This document shows, one piece after another, positions 1 to 6,821 of a stretch of 9,630 nt of DNA. How positions within the stretch are numbered: the first letter of the stretch is position 1; each line of letters opens with the position of its first letter. The DNA lies in NCBI GenBank assembly GCA_964443325.1, contig CAYUCL010000054.1, forward strand, positions 1-9,630. The letters run 5' to 3'. Both the position numbers and the translations under genes were made by a program. The notes under the pieces were generated by a model that did not search any database, was not told where the DNA came from, and was given only the letters and a program-made list of their open reading frames with translations. The DNA comes from DAOUVR01 sp034430535. Its GTDB lineage: Bacteria; Chloroflexota; Dehalococcoidia; E44-bin15.

Positions 1-1495
1 CCCGGTGCTGACCACGATCCGCTACTTTCGGGATGAATATGAGGAACATATCAAGAAGCACCACTGCCGCGCGGCAGTTTGTCGGGGGCTAGTTACAGCA
101 CCATGCAGCCATATTTGCCCAGCCGGTGTAGATGTGCCTCGATATATTCGGTTTATAGCTCAGGGTAAGCCGGCTGAGGCAGTAGCTGTAATTCGTGAAA
201 AAATACCTTTCCCGGCAGTCTGTGGTCTTGTATGTTTCCATCCATGCGAGGCCAAGTGTCGGCGAGATCAGCTAGATGAGGCTGTTGCCATTCGGATGCT
301 GAAGCGGTTTGCTGCTGAGCATGACACCGGCCTGTGGAAACAGAACGTTAAGGTGGCGCCTGCCACCGGTAAGCGAGTAGCCATTGTTGGCTCTGGGCCA
401 GCAGGACTGACTGCAGGGTATTATCTGGCCAGACTTGGGCACTCGGTTACCGTATTTGAGGCACTGCCTGAGCCCGGCGGGATGATGCGGGTTGGTATTC
501 CCAGCTATCGGCTCCCGAAAGATATCTTGAAGGCCGAAATCATTGAGATAGAGGATATTGGCGTTGAGATAAGGACAAATACTAAAGTTGATTCAGTAGA
601 GAGCCTGTTAGAAGCTGGCTACGATGCCATCTTCTTGGCTATGGGTGCACATCAGGGTCTGAAGATAGGTGTCGAGGGAGAAGACAGCCCGCGCGTGAAG
701 GAGTGTGTGGACTTCTTGAGGGATGTGAATTTGGGCAAGAAGGTGGAAGTGGGCAATAGAGTAGCTGTGATTGGTGGTGGCAATGCGGCTGTGGATTCGG
801 CGAGGACGGCACTCCGTCTCGGTGCCAAGGAGGTGAGCATAGTCTATCGCCGTACCAGCGCTGAGATGCCAGCCAGTCCAGAGGAAGTTGAGGAGGCGCT
901 CAAAGAAGGAGTGCAAATTCAGTACCTCTTAGCGCCATCAAGGATAATCAATCACGATAATTGGTTGGATCTAGAGTGTGTTCGCATGGAACTAGGGCAG
1001 ATGGATGCCAGCGGTCGGCGGCGACCAGAGCCAATTAAGGGTAGCGAGTTCTCCATGGGCTTCGATACGATCGTTGCCGCTATTGGTCAGCGCCCTGACA
1101 TCCATCCGAAGTTTAATCTAGCCCTTGGTCGGGGAAATGTTATTGAGGTTGACCCTGATACCTTGGCCATCTCCAGGGAGGGCGTTTTCGCTGGTGGGGA
1201 TGTGGTCAGCGGACCGGCTTCGGTAATTCAGGCGATCGCTGATGGAAGACAGGCAGCAATCTCTATAGACAAATACCTCGGTGGCAGCGGGGTTATTGAT
1301 GAGACATTGGCACCACCTGAAGGAGAGGTTGCACCGCTTGAGGAAGCCGAGGAGAAACATAGACTACACATGCCGACTCTACCAGTTGAGCAGCGGCTTA
1401 GCGGCTTCAGCCAGGTGGAGCTTGGCTACAGTCAGCAGATGGCTATCGAGGAAGCGAACCGCTGCTTGAGGTGTGACCTTGAGGAGCGTGAGTAA
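1..1495 (+). CDS. NuoF-like C-terminus fused to GltD/NfnB-like NAD(P)H:FeS flavoprotein (5'-partial)
   Basis: This is an electron-transfer subunit that probably passes electrons between FeS clusters and NADPH next to formate dehydrogenase. The reading frame is open to the left edge, and the codon before the GTG at 5 is CCG. The resulting PVLTTIRYFRDEYEEHI followed by CRAAVC matches the C-terminal end of NuoF/HydB proteins, so the GTG is an internal valine and the true start lies outside. Numbering from that valine, residues 34-105 are the glutamate-synthase small-subunit FeS domain (C34, C38, C73, C77, C81, C85). Residues 124-160 are an FAD Rossmann fold (GSGPAG at 129-134). Residues 252-300 are a second nucleotide fold (GGGNAA), followed by YRR at 281-283, which favours NADPH. 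Residues 393-417 are the closing FAD motif (GD 398-399), and CLRC (487-490) lies at the end. It is 12 bases from fdhA, so co-transcribed. Similar modules occur in NfnB and in Stn-type transhydrogenases; bifurcation is inference. Confidence 0.85.
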   Translation, partial: PVLTTIRYFRDEYEEHIKKHHCRAAVCRGLVTAPCSHICPAGVDVPRYIRFIAQGKPAEAVAVIREKIPFPAVCGLVCFHPCEAKCRRDQLDEAVAIRMLKRFAAEHDTGLWKQNVKVAPATGKRVAIVGSGPAGLTAGYYLARLGHSVTVFEALPEPGGMMRVGIPSYRLPKDILKAEIIEIEDIGVEIRTNTKVDSVESLLEAGYDAIFLAMGAHQGLKIGVEGEDSPRVKECVDFLRDVNLGKKVEVGNRVAVIGGGNAAVDSARTALRLGAKEVSIVYRRTSAEMPASPEEVEEALKEGVQIQYLLAPSRIINHDNWLDLECVRMELGQMDASGRRRPEPIKGSEFSMGFDTIVAAIGQRPDIHPKFNLALGRGNVIEVDPDTLAISREGVFAGGDVVSGPASVIQAIADGRQAAISIDKYLGGSGVIDETLAPPEGEVAPLEEAEEKHRLHMPTLPVEQRLSGFSQVELGYSQQMAIEEANRCLRCDLEERE

Positions 1496-1496
1496 C

Positions 1497-1503
1497 GAGG
1501 AGA
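1497..1503 (+). promoter_or_regulatory. Ribosome binding site of fdhA
   Basis: GAGGAGA lies 4 bases before the GTG at 1508 and directly after the stop codon of the upstream gene (1493-1495). It supports the GTG start and coupled translation of the two subunits. The only nearby ATG (1512) is out of frame. Confidence 0.7.
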
Positions 1504-1507
1504 AGCG

Positions 1508-4177
1508 GTGGATGAAATCAGGTTAACTATCGACGGTCAACAGGTGGAGGCAAGGAAGGGCATGACAGTCCTGGAGGCAGCTCAGGCGGCTGACATCTAT
1601 ATTCCTACCCTCTGTTCTGACCCTGACCTCGAGCCATATGGTGGCTGCCGTCTTTGTGTGGTGGAGATAGAAAATATGCGCGGATTGCCCACTGCTTGCA
1701 CTACTCCAGCGACCGATGGGATGGTGGTTCATACCGATACGCCTGCAGTTAACGATGTGCGTCGTACTGTGGTTGAGTTACTCATAGCTGACCACCCCAG
1801 CGATTGCCTAAGTTGCCCTAAGAATCAGCAGTGCGACCTGCAAAAGATCGCTGCCTACCTGGGTATTACTGAGCAGCGCTTTCCCAAGACGACTAGGGTG
1901 CTGCCAGTAGATACCAGCAACCCCTTCTTTGACTATGACCCCAACAGATGCATCCAATGCGCGAAGTGCGTTCGCACGTGCAACGAGATTACAGGCGTAG
2001 GGGCTATTGACCTGGCTTATCGAGGCTATGCAAGCATAGTTACCACCTTTGGCGGCAGATTATTAATAGACTCAATCTGCCAGTCCTGCGGGGAGTGTGT
2101 TGCTCACTGCCCTGTTGGTGCTCTGGCTGCTAAGGACGCTAGGCAACCAGTGCGAGAAGTTGAGACTACCTGCCCGTATTGCGGCGTTGGCTGTCAGATT
2201 AACTTGGGTATTCGCCATGGGCAGGTGGTAAAGGTTATTGGGAAAAAGGAAGGTACCGTCAATAATGGCCACCTTTGTGTTAAAGGGCGCTTTGGTATTA
2301 CCGAATTTGTCCATCATCCAGAGCGATTAACCACACCTCTAGTGAGGCGAAACGGGGAACTTGCTGAGGCAACCTGGGATGAGGCGCTGGGTGAGGTTGT
2401 CGCCAAGCTTGGCAGTTATGATCCGAACGAGGTAGCTGTTATCTCCTCAGCTAAGTGTACCAACGAAGAGAACTATCTCATGCAGAAATTTGCCCGCGCG
2501 GTGCTGGGCACTAACAATGTTGAACACTGCGCCCGCCTTTGCCATGCCCCTACTGTGGCTGGTCTAGCCCAAGCCTTTGGCAGTGGTGCCATGACAAATT
2601 CGATAGGAGAGATCGCTGGTGCAGGTTGCATTTTGGCTATCGGCACCAACACTACGGAGGCTCACCCTATCATTGGATGGGAGGTCAAGAAAGCAGTACG
2701 CAACGGGGGCAAGCTTATTGTGGCTAACCCTCGTGAAATAGATCTTGTCCGCTACGCCGATATATGGTTGCGACACCACCCTGGGACCGATGTCGCTCTG
2801 CTCATGGGAATGTGCCGCGTTATTGTCGATGAGGGGCTACTTGACTCTTCCTTTATTGACGAACGTTGCGAGAACTTTGATGCTTTCCAAGAATCGCTTA
2901 AAGCCTTTGACCTGGATTTTGTGGAGCAGACTACGGGAGTATCTAAAGAACGAGTGGCTGAGGCTGCCAGGATGTATGCTACCAATGCTCCAGCGACTAT
3001 CCTCTACGCCATGGGTATCACTCAGCATTCCCATGGCACTGATAATGTCATCGCTACTGCAAACCTGGCTATGCTTACTGGTAATGTCGGTAAGCCAGCG
3101 ACTGGGGTCAACCCACTCCGTGGCCAGAACAATGTGCAAGGTGCCTGTGATGTGGGCGCTTTGCCCAACGTGTACCCTGGCTATCAGCCAGTAAACAACC
3201 CGGCTATTCAGGAAAAATTTGAAGCTGCTTGGGGTTGTTCTCTGCCGGCTCAACCGGGGTTGACTATAACTGAGATTTTCGACGCTGCATATAACGGGCA
3301 AATCAAGGCAGTCTATATTATGGGGGAGAACCCGGTGCTGAGTGAGCCTGACGCGAAACATGCTGCAGAGGCATTGCGAAGATTGGAGTTCCTGGTGGTT
3401 CAGGATGTCTTCCTCACTGAGACAGCTCAGTTAGCTCACGTCGTTTTGCCTGGGGTAACCTTTGCGGAAAAGGATGGCACTTTCACCAATACGGAACGGC
3501 GGGTGCAGCGAATAAGAAAAGCTATAGAGCCAGTAGGAAATTCAAAACCCGACTGGTGGATTACTTGCCAGCTTGGAAAACGAATGAGGCGGGGTAATGG
3601 CTTCAAGTTTGCTCATCCGTATCAGATTATGGATGAGATTGCCGATCTAACTCCCAGCTATGGAGGCATTTCTTACGACCGCCTCGATGATGGTGGCTTG
3701 CAGTGGCCGTGCCCAACCAAAGAACATCCGGGAACGCCTATCCTTCATACTACAATGTTCACCCGTGGTAAGGGACTGTTTATGCCCCTCGAGTATAAGC
3801 CATCGATGGAACTTCCCGATAGTGATTATCCCCTCACCCTGACTACTGGGCGAAGCCTGTTTCACTTTCACACTGGTACCCTAACGCGAAAGGTCAAAGG
3901 GCTCAATGTATTTCGCGGTGAAGAATTAGTGGAGATGAACCCCGAGGATGCCTTGGCATTAGGAATCGCTGATGGTGACATGGTGAAGGTGGTTTCTCGA
4001 CGGGGGGAAGTGGAAGCTAAAGCAAAGGTGACTGAAGTTTCACCGGTCGGTGTGGTCTTCATGACCTTCCACTTTGCTGAAAGCCCTACTAACCAGCTTA
4101 CTAACCCGGCGCTCGATCCTAAATCCAAGATACCTGAATTCAAGGTATGTGCAGTTAGGATTGAGAAAGCAAAATAA
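1508..4177 (+). CDS. fdhA: NAD(P)-linked formate dehydrogenase, alpha (catalytic) subunit, Cys type
   Basis: This cytoplasmic Mo/W-bisMGD enzyme interconverts formate and CO2 and passes electrons through a chain of FeS clusters to its diaphorase partner. The visible domains are in order. A 2Fe-2S NuoG-like domain has C36, C47, C50 and C64. A His-Cys3 cluster motif has H96, C100, C103 and C109. A 2x[4Fe-4S] ferredoxin domain has C148/151/154/158 and C191/194/197/201. The Mo-domain 4Fe-4S cluster has C222, C225, C229 and C257, followed by K259. The active-site motif is CARLCHAPTVAGL, with C345 (codon 2540-2542, TGC) where selenoproteins have Sec, then H346. The molybdopterin dinucleotide-binding domain occupies about 770-885. 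At 889 aa it is full length with no frameshift. There is no signal peptide, in keeping with a soluble NAD-linked enzyme. The GTG start has a clear ribosome binding site 12 bases after the preceding gene. Assignment as formate dehydrogenase rather than another bisMGD oxidoreductase rests on the CARLCH motif and the NuoG-like N-terminus. Confidence 0.92.
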   Translation: MDEIRLTIDGQQVEARKGMTVLEAAQAADIYIPTLCSDPDLEPYGGCRLCVVEIENMRGLPTACTTPATDGMVVHTDTPAVNDVRRTVVELLIADHPSDCLSCPKNQQCDLQKIAAYLGITEQRFPKTTRVLPVDTSNPFFDYDPNRCIQCAKCVRTCNEITGVGAIDLAYRGYASIVTTFGGRLLIDSICQSCGECVAHCPVGALAAKDARQPVREVETTCPYCGVGCQINLGIRHGQVVKVIGKKEGTVNNGHLCVKGRFGITEFVHHPERLTTPLVRRNGELAEATWDEALGEVVAKLGSYDPNEVAVISSAKCTNEENYLMQKFARAVLGTNNVEHCARLCHAPTVAGLAQAFGSGAMTNSIGEIAGAGCILAIGTNTTEAHPIIGWEVKKAVRNGGKLIVANPREIDLVRYADIWLRHHPGTDVALLMGMCRVIVDEGLLDSSFIDERCENFDAFQESLKAFDLDFVEQTTGVSKERVAEAARMYATNAPATILYAMGITQHSHGTDNVIATANLAMLTGNVGKPATGVNPLRGQNNVQGACDVGALPNVYPGYQPVNNPAIQEKFEAAWGCSLPAQPGLTITEIFDAAYNGQIKAVYIMGENPVLSEPDAKHAAEALRRLEFLVVQDVFLTETAQLAHVVLPGVTFAEKDGTFTNTERRVQRIRKAIEPVGNSKPDWWITCQLGKRMRRGNGFKFAHPYQIMDEIADLTPSYGGISYDRLDDGGLQWPCPTKEHPGTPILHTTMFTRGKGLFMPLEYKPSMELPDSDYPLTLTTGRSLFHFHTGTLTRKVKGLNVFRGEELVEMNPEDALALGIADGDMVKVVSRRGEVEAKAKVTEVSPVGVVFMTFHFAESPTNQLTNPALDPKSKIPEFKVCAVRIEKAK

Positions 4178-4215
4178 ACCCACTCCTGGCTCAAAATTAC
4201 AACCAGGAGTGGGTT
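4177..4215. terminator. Hairpin between convergent genes, probable bidirectional terminator
   Basis: A perfect 13-bp inverted repeat has arms AACCCACTCCTGG (4177-4189) and CCAGGAGTGGGTT (4203-4215), with a 13-base loop. The left arm begins on the last base of the fdhA stop codon. On the + strand the 3' flank is only weakly T-rich (TATACATTC). On the - strand the hairpin is followed by TTATTTTG, so it looks like a better intrinsic terminator for the acyl-CoA dehydrogenase transcript than for fdhA. The rest of the gap to 4277 shows nothing recognisable. Confidence 0.7.
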
Positions 4216-4277
4216 ATACATTCAAAACCTATCCCGCAACTGCAGGCTTACACGTTAATTGGGTCTTCGCTTAGCGT

Positions 4278-5468
4278 CTACTTGAGTTGCTCTCTATGAT
4301 AGTCAAGAACACGGCGTGCGACAACGAGCATATTGATCTGACCAGTGCCCTCGAATATATCATTGATTTTCGCGTCGCGCATCCATTTCTCCACGAGATA
4401 CTTTCGGGAGTAGCCCAGCGGCCCCATAAGCTCAACCGCCTTCTGCGTGATCTTGGTGACGGCGAGCCCTGCCTTGGCTTTGGCCATTGAGGACTCGATG
4501 CTGTTGGGCAGAAGCTGGCTCATCATCCATACAGCTCGCATCATCAGCATCTTGGCTGCCTTGTAGTTGGCCTCCATTTCCATAACATCGCATTCCAAAG
4601 AGGTTAGTTTGTTGCGTGGCAAGCCATATCGTATCTCGATGCCTTCTTTTTCAAAGGTGTCCTTGACGAAATCCAGGGCAGCACGGCCTACACCCAGGGC
4701 CATAGCGGCTACGATGGGTCGGGTGGCGTCAAAGGTAGCCATTGCCTTCTTGAAACCTGCGGTCTGGGTCTTGTCTATCTTTCTAACCTCAGGGCTACCC
4801 AGTATGTTCTCGTAAGGGATGCGGCAATCCTCAAAGACAACTGTAGCGGTATCGCTGGCCTTAATTCCCAGCTTATCCTCCAGCTTCTCCATCTTCATTC
4901 CAGGTGTTCCACATTCCACCACAAAGGACTTCATGCCGGCACGTCCCGCTGACTTGTCTACAGAAGCCCAAACCACCACAATTCCTTCTCGCTCTACTGC
5001 TCTTTGCCCCCAGGTTACAAAGATCTTCTCACCATTAAGCACCCACTCGTCACCGTCCTGTACCGCAGTGGCTTGTATAGCGGCGGTGTCAGAGCCGCAG
5101 CCCGATTCGGTCATGGCCATAGCACCCCATTTGGGATTCCCTTCATTAAAGCGGGTGAGGAAACGGTTATGCTGGTCAGGAGTTCCTGTTGCCATAACAG
5201 CAGCGCCTCCCAAACCCATACCTGGAGCGACTAGCATAAGGCCGGCATCGCCCCAGCACGTCTCCTCTATCCTGAGAGCTGCCGCCACTCCCAGACCGAA
5301 CAGACCACCCTCTCCTCTTTTCGCCCACATTGAGTCGATGAACTCGTCAGGGCTCTCGTGCTCATGTTCGTCGTAGTAGCGAGCTATTGGCCGATACAGC
5401 TTTTCTGCATCCTCGTGAGCCTTATTTAGCGTTGCTTCCTCTTCGGGTGATAGTTCAAAATCGATCAT
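4278..5468 (-). CDS. Acyl-CoA dehydrogenase, catalytic-glutamate-bearing subunit of a probable heteromeric pair
   Basis: This flavoenzyme of the acyl-CoA dehydrogenase family performs alpha,beta-dehydrogenation of an acyl-CoA and normally passes electrons to ETF. It has 396 aa from the ATG at 5468, chosen because AAGGAGG sits 9 bases upstream (5478-5484). An in-frame ATG at 5504 lies inside the upstream gene and adds 12 residues that look unlike the family. TESGCGSD (120-127) and FVT (150-152) match the isoalloxazine-side FAD loops, and IFEGTGQIN places the catalytic base at E373. Against human MCAD numbering, the FAD residues donated from the neighbouring subunit are gone: R281 is E278, Q292 is T289, Q349 is E346 and G353 is P350. 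The first gene of the pair ends 16 bases upstream and has those residues, so the two probably share one FAD site. The substrate is not readable from the sequence. Confidence 0.9.
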   Translation of the reverse strand: MIDFELSPEEEATLNKAHEDAEKLYRPIARYYDEHEHESPDEFIDSMWAKRGEGGLFGLGVAAALRIEETCWGDAGLMLVAPGMGLGGAAVMATGTPDQHNRFLTRFNEGNPKWGAMAMTESGCGSDTAAIQATAVQDGDEWVLNGEKIFVTWGQRAVEREGIVVVWASVDKSAGRAGMKSFVVECGTPGMKMEKLEDKLGIKASDTATVVFEDCRIPYENILGSPEVRKIDKTQTAGFKKAMATFDATRPIVAAMALGVGRAALDFVKDTFEKEGIEIRYGLPRNKLTSLECDVMEMEANYKAAKMLMMRAVWMMSQLLPNSIESSMAKAKAGLAVTKITQKAVELMGPLGYSRKYLVEKWMRDAKINDIFEGTGQINMLVVARRVLDYHREQLK

Positions 5469-5477
5469 GACTCCATA

Positions 5478-5484
5478 CCTCCTT
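5478..5484 (-). promoter_or_regulatory. Ribosome binding site that sets the start of the second acyl-CoA dehydrogenase
   Basis: AAGGAGG on the - strand abuts the stop codon of the upstream gene (5485-5487) and is 9 bases from the ATG at 5468. It is the main reason for preferring that start over the in-frame ATG at 5504. Confidence 0.8.
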
Positions 5485-6579
5485 CTATACGATTGCCATG
5501 CCATTAAAAGTGGTAAATCCGCGGCCGTTTCTCAGCCATAACTCGACGGGATGCTCGCGGATATAACCGTGTCCGCCGAGTATCTGCACGCCGCGGTCGG
5601 TTACCATCAATACCATATCGTCGGCATACATTTTCACTAATGAGGCCTCTTTGGTCGCATCTTCCTTACGGTCCAGCTTCCAGGCGGCCTCCCATGTCAT
5701 CAATCTGGTTGCGTCGACCTCAATGGCGTTTTCTGCAATCATGAAAGAAACGGCTTGGCGGGATGCTATGGGCTCGCCGAAGGCGTTACGGTCTTTGGCG
5801 TAGTCTCGCGCATACTCGAAGGATGCCCGCGCTACCCCTATAGCCATTGCCGAAAGGGCCACACGAGAGCGGTTCAGAATCCGGTTATAATCGCATCCTG
5901 TCTCACCACCCAGACGATTCTCCTTGGGCACACGGCAGTCCTTGAAGGTGAGTTCGTATGTCGGCAGTGCCTTTATCCCCATATTCTTCTCCCGCTCACC
6001 AATCTCAAGCCCTGGAGCTCCCTTCTCGATGATGAATCCCTGGTTACTGCCGTTTTCGGCGGCATAGACCAGCAACAAGTCAGCCTCGGCTGCCATTGGG
6101 ACGTAGCACTTCTCCCCGTTTAAGACGTAGTCACTGCCGTCCAGCTTGGCGGTAGTCGAAAGGGCGAGGGGATCGAAATTGAAACGGGGCTCAATAAGAG
6201 CGGCGGTGGCCGCTTTATACTTGTCATCGCAGAAAGCGGGCAGGTATTTCTTCTTTTGCTCCTCGGTACCCGTCTCCATGATGGGGAAGGCCACTAAAGC
6301 GGGACACAGGATTTTCATCGCAATAGCGAGGTCACCCCATGCCAGTTCCTCGGCGATCAACGAACCCGTCACCGCTGATTGTTCGCCACCCAGTCCGCCT
6401 AGCTCCTCGGGAATACCAGTAGCGATGAGACCTAGCTCCCAGGCGGTGTTGACGATATCGTCTGGTATCTCACCGCTTTCTTCGCACTCCCTGTAGACCT
6501 CACGCATCTCATCTGTGGCAAACTGCTTGATGGTGTTGACGATCATTTGCTGTTCTTCACTCGGGGTAAATGAGATCAT
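5485..6579 (-). CDS. Acyl-CoA dehydrogenase-like subunit lacking the catalytic glutamate, C-terminally short
   Basis: This acyl-CoA dehydrogenase fold protein of 364 aa is probably the non-catalytic, FAD-holding partner of the next gene. Its C-terminal domain aligns without gaps to human MCAD from RNAFG to the end. It keeps R264 (MCAD R281), F267 (F284), Q275 (Q292), Q332 (Q349) and G336 (G353), which contact the ADP part of FAD across the dimer interface. The catalytic base E376 is replaced by N359 in FTTFNG, and the protein stops five residues later, without the usual TSxIQ segment and final helix. The loop TEPGAGSD is IEPRFNFD (129-136) and WIT is YVP (159-161), so the isoalloxazine-side contacts are also lost. 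The alternative base position used in LCAD/IVD holds Ser (S238), not Glu. The reading frame is otherwise intact and highly family-like, arguing against a pseudogene. ATG at 6579 with AAAGGAG at 6586-6592; a promoter lies upstream. Confidence 0.88.
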   Translation of the reverse strand: MISFTPSEEQQMIVNTIKQFATDEMREVYRECEESGEIPDDIVNTAWELGLIATGIPEELGGLGGEQSAVTGSLIAEELAWGDLAIAMKILCPALVAFPIMETGTEEQKKKYLPAFCDDKYKAATAALIEPRFNFDPLALSTTAKLDGSDYVLNGEKCYVPMAAEADLLLVYAAENGSNQGFIIEKGAPGLEIGEREKNMGIKALPTYELTFKDCRVPKENRLGGETGCDYNRILNRSRVALSAMAIGVARASFEYARDYAKDRNAFGEPIASRQAVSFMIAENAIEVDATRLMTWEAAWKLDRKEDATKEASLVKMYADDMVLMVTDRGVQILGGHGYIREHPVELWLRNGRGFTTFNGMAIV

Positions 6580-6585
6580 ATTCCA

Positions 6586-6592
6586 CTCCTTT
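6586..6592 (-). promoter_or_regulatory. Ribosome binding site of the first acyl-CoA dehydrogenase-like gene
   Basis: AAAGGAG lies 6 bases before the ATG at 6579 on the - strand and supports that start. Confidence 0.7.
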
Positions 6593-6634
6593 CACCATAG
6601 GTTTCCAATTTTTAGAGACAGCTTGTCCATAAAT

Positions 6635-6664
6635 AATATAGCATGAAAAGGGTACTCTCGTCAA
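6635..6664 (-). promoter_or_regulatory. Sigma-70-type promoter for the acyl-CoA dehydrogenase pair
   Basis: On the - strand, TTGACG (6659-6664) is followed by an 18-base spacer and TATATT (6635-6640). Each box matches consensus at five of six positions, and TGC just before the -10 box gives an extended -10 element. Transcription would start near 6628, leaving an untranslated leader of about 50 bases with a normal ribosome binding site. This makes the acyl-CoA dehydrogenase pair a transcription unit separate from ruvCAB. Confidence 0.65.
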
Positions 6665-6667
6665 AGT

Positions 6668-6686
6668 GATATTTAATCAGATATTT
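6668..6686. repeat. Pair of 7-base direct repeats upstream of the promoter
   Basis: GATATTT occurs at 6668-6674 and again at 6680-6686, 12 bases apart, immediately upstream of the -35 box of the acyl-CoA dehydrogenase promoter. The position suits an activator site or an AT-rich UP element. The repeats are short, so chance is possible. Confidence 0.35.
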
Positions 6687-6763
6687 TTGCAAGGGAGCTG
6701 AACACTGGCTGTTATGGGCATACGAAGATATATAGAAAGGTTATCTAGGTGGGGTTCTCTAGG

Positions 6764-6791
6764 CATGGTAGGAGCAAACGCTCCTACCATG
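6764..6791. repeat. Perfect 12-bp palindromic hairpin downstream of ruvB
   Basis: The arms CATGGTAGGAGC (6764-6775) and GCTCCTACCATG (6780-6791) are exact reverse complements around an AAAC loop. It lies 30 bases beyond the ruvB stop on the - strand, so it may end or stabilise the ruvCAB message. Neither side has a T-tract, so it is not a standard intrinsic terminator and may instead be one copy of a dispersed palindromic (REP-like) element. Confidence 0.6.
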
Positions 6792-6821
6792 TACGGCTCT
6801 TAAGCAGCAGCACGTGAGGTG

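Noticed and set aside
5..7. GTG at position 5 as the start of the first gene
   Set aside because: The frame is open to the left edge, and the surrounding residues match the interior of a NuoF/HydB C-terminus; no ribosome binding site can be seen.
2837..3361. 174-codon open frame on the - strand inside fdhA
   Set aside because: Its sequence shows no recognisable domain, and it lies wholly antisense to conserved fdhA sequence; it is a shadow frame.
4819..5376. 185-codon + strand open frame inside the second acyl-CoA dehydrogenase
   Set aside because: Ser/Pro-rich low-complexity translation antisense to a well-conserved gene; no ribosome binding site evident.
5469..5504. In-frame ATG at 5504 as the start of the second acyl-CoA dehydrogenase
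   Set aside because: It overlaps the upstream coding sequence and adds 12 residues (including RRRYG) unlike the family. AAGGAGG sits at proper distance from the ATG at 5468.
5485..6579. Calling the glutamate-less acyl-CoA dehydrogenase a pseudogene
   Set aside because: The frame is intact, ADP-side FAD residues are fully conserved, it has a good promoter and ribosome binding site, and its losses are matched by its neighbour.
6744..6763. TCTAGG direct repeat (6744-6749 and 6758-6763) next to the palindrome
   Set aside because: Six bases twice in a short region is not convincing as a target-site duplication, since both copies lie on the same side of the palindrome.
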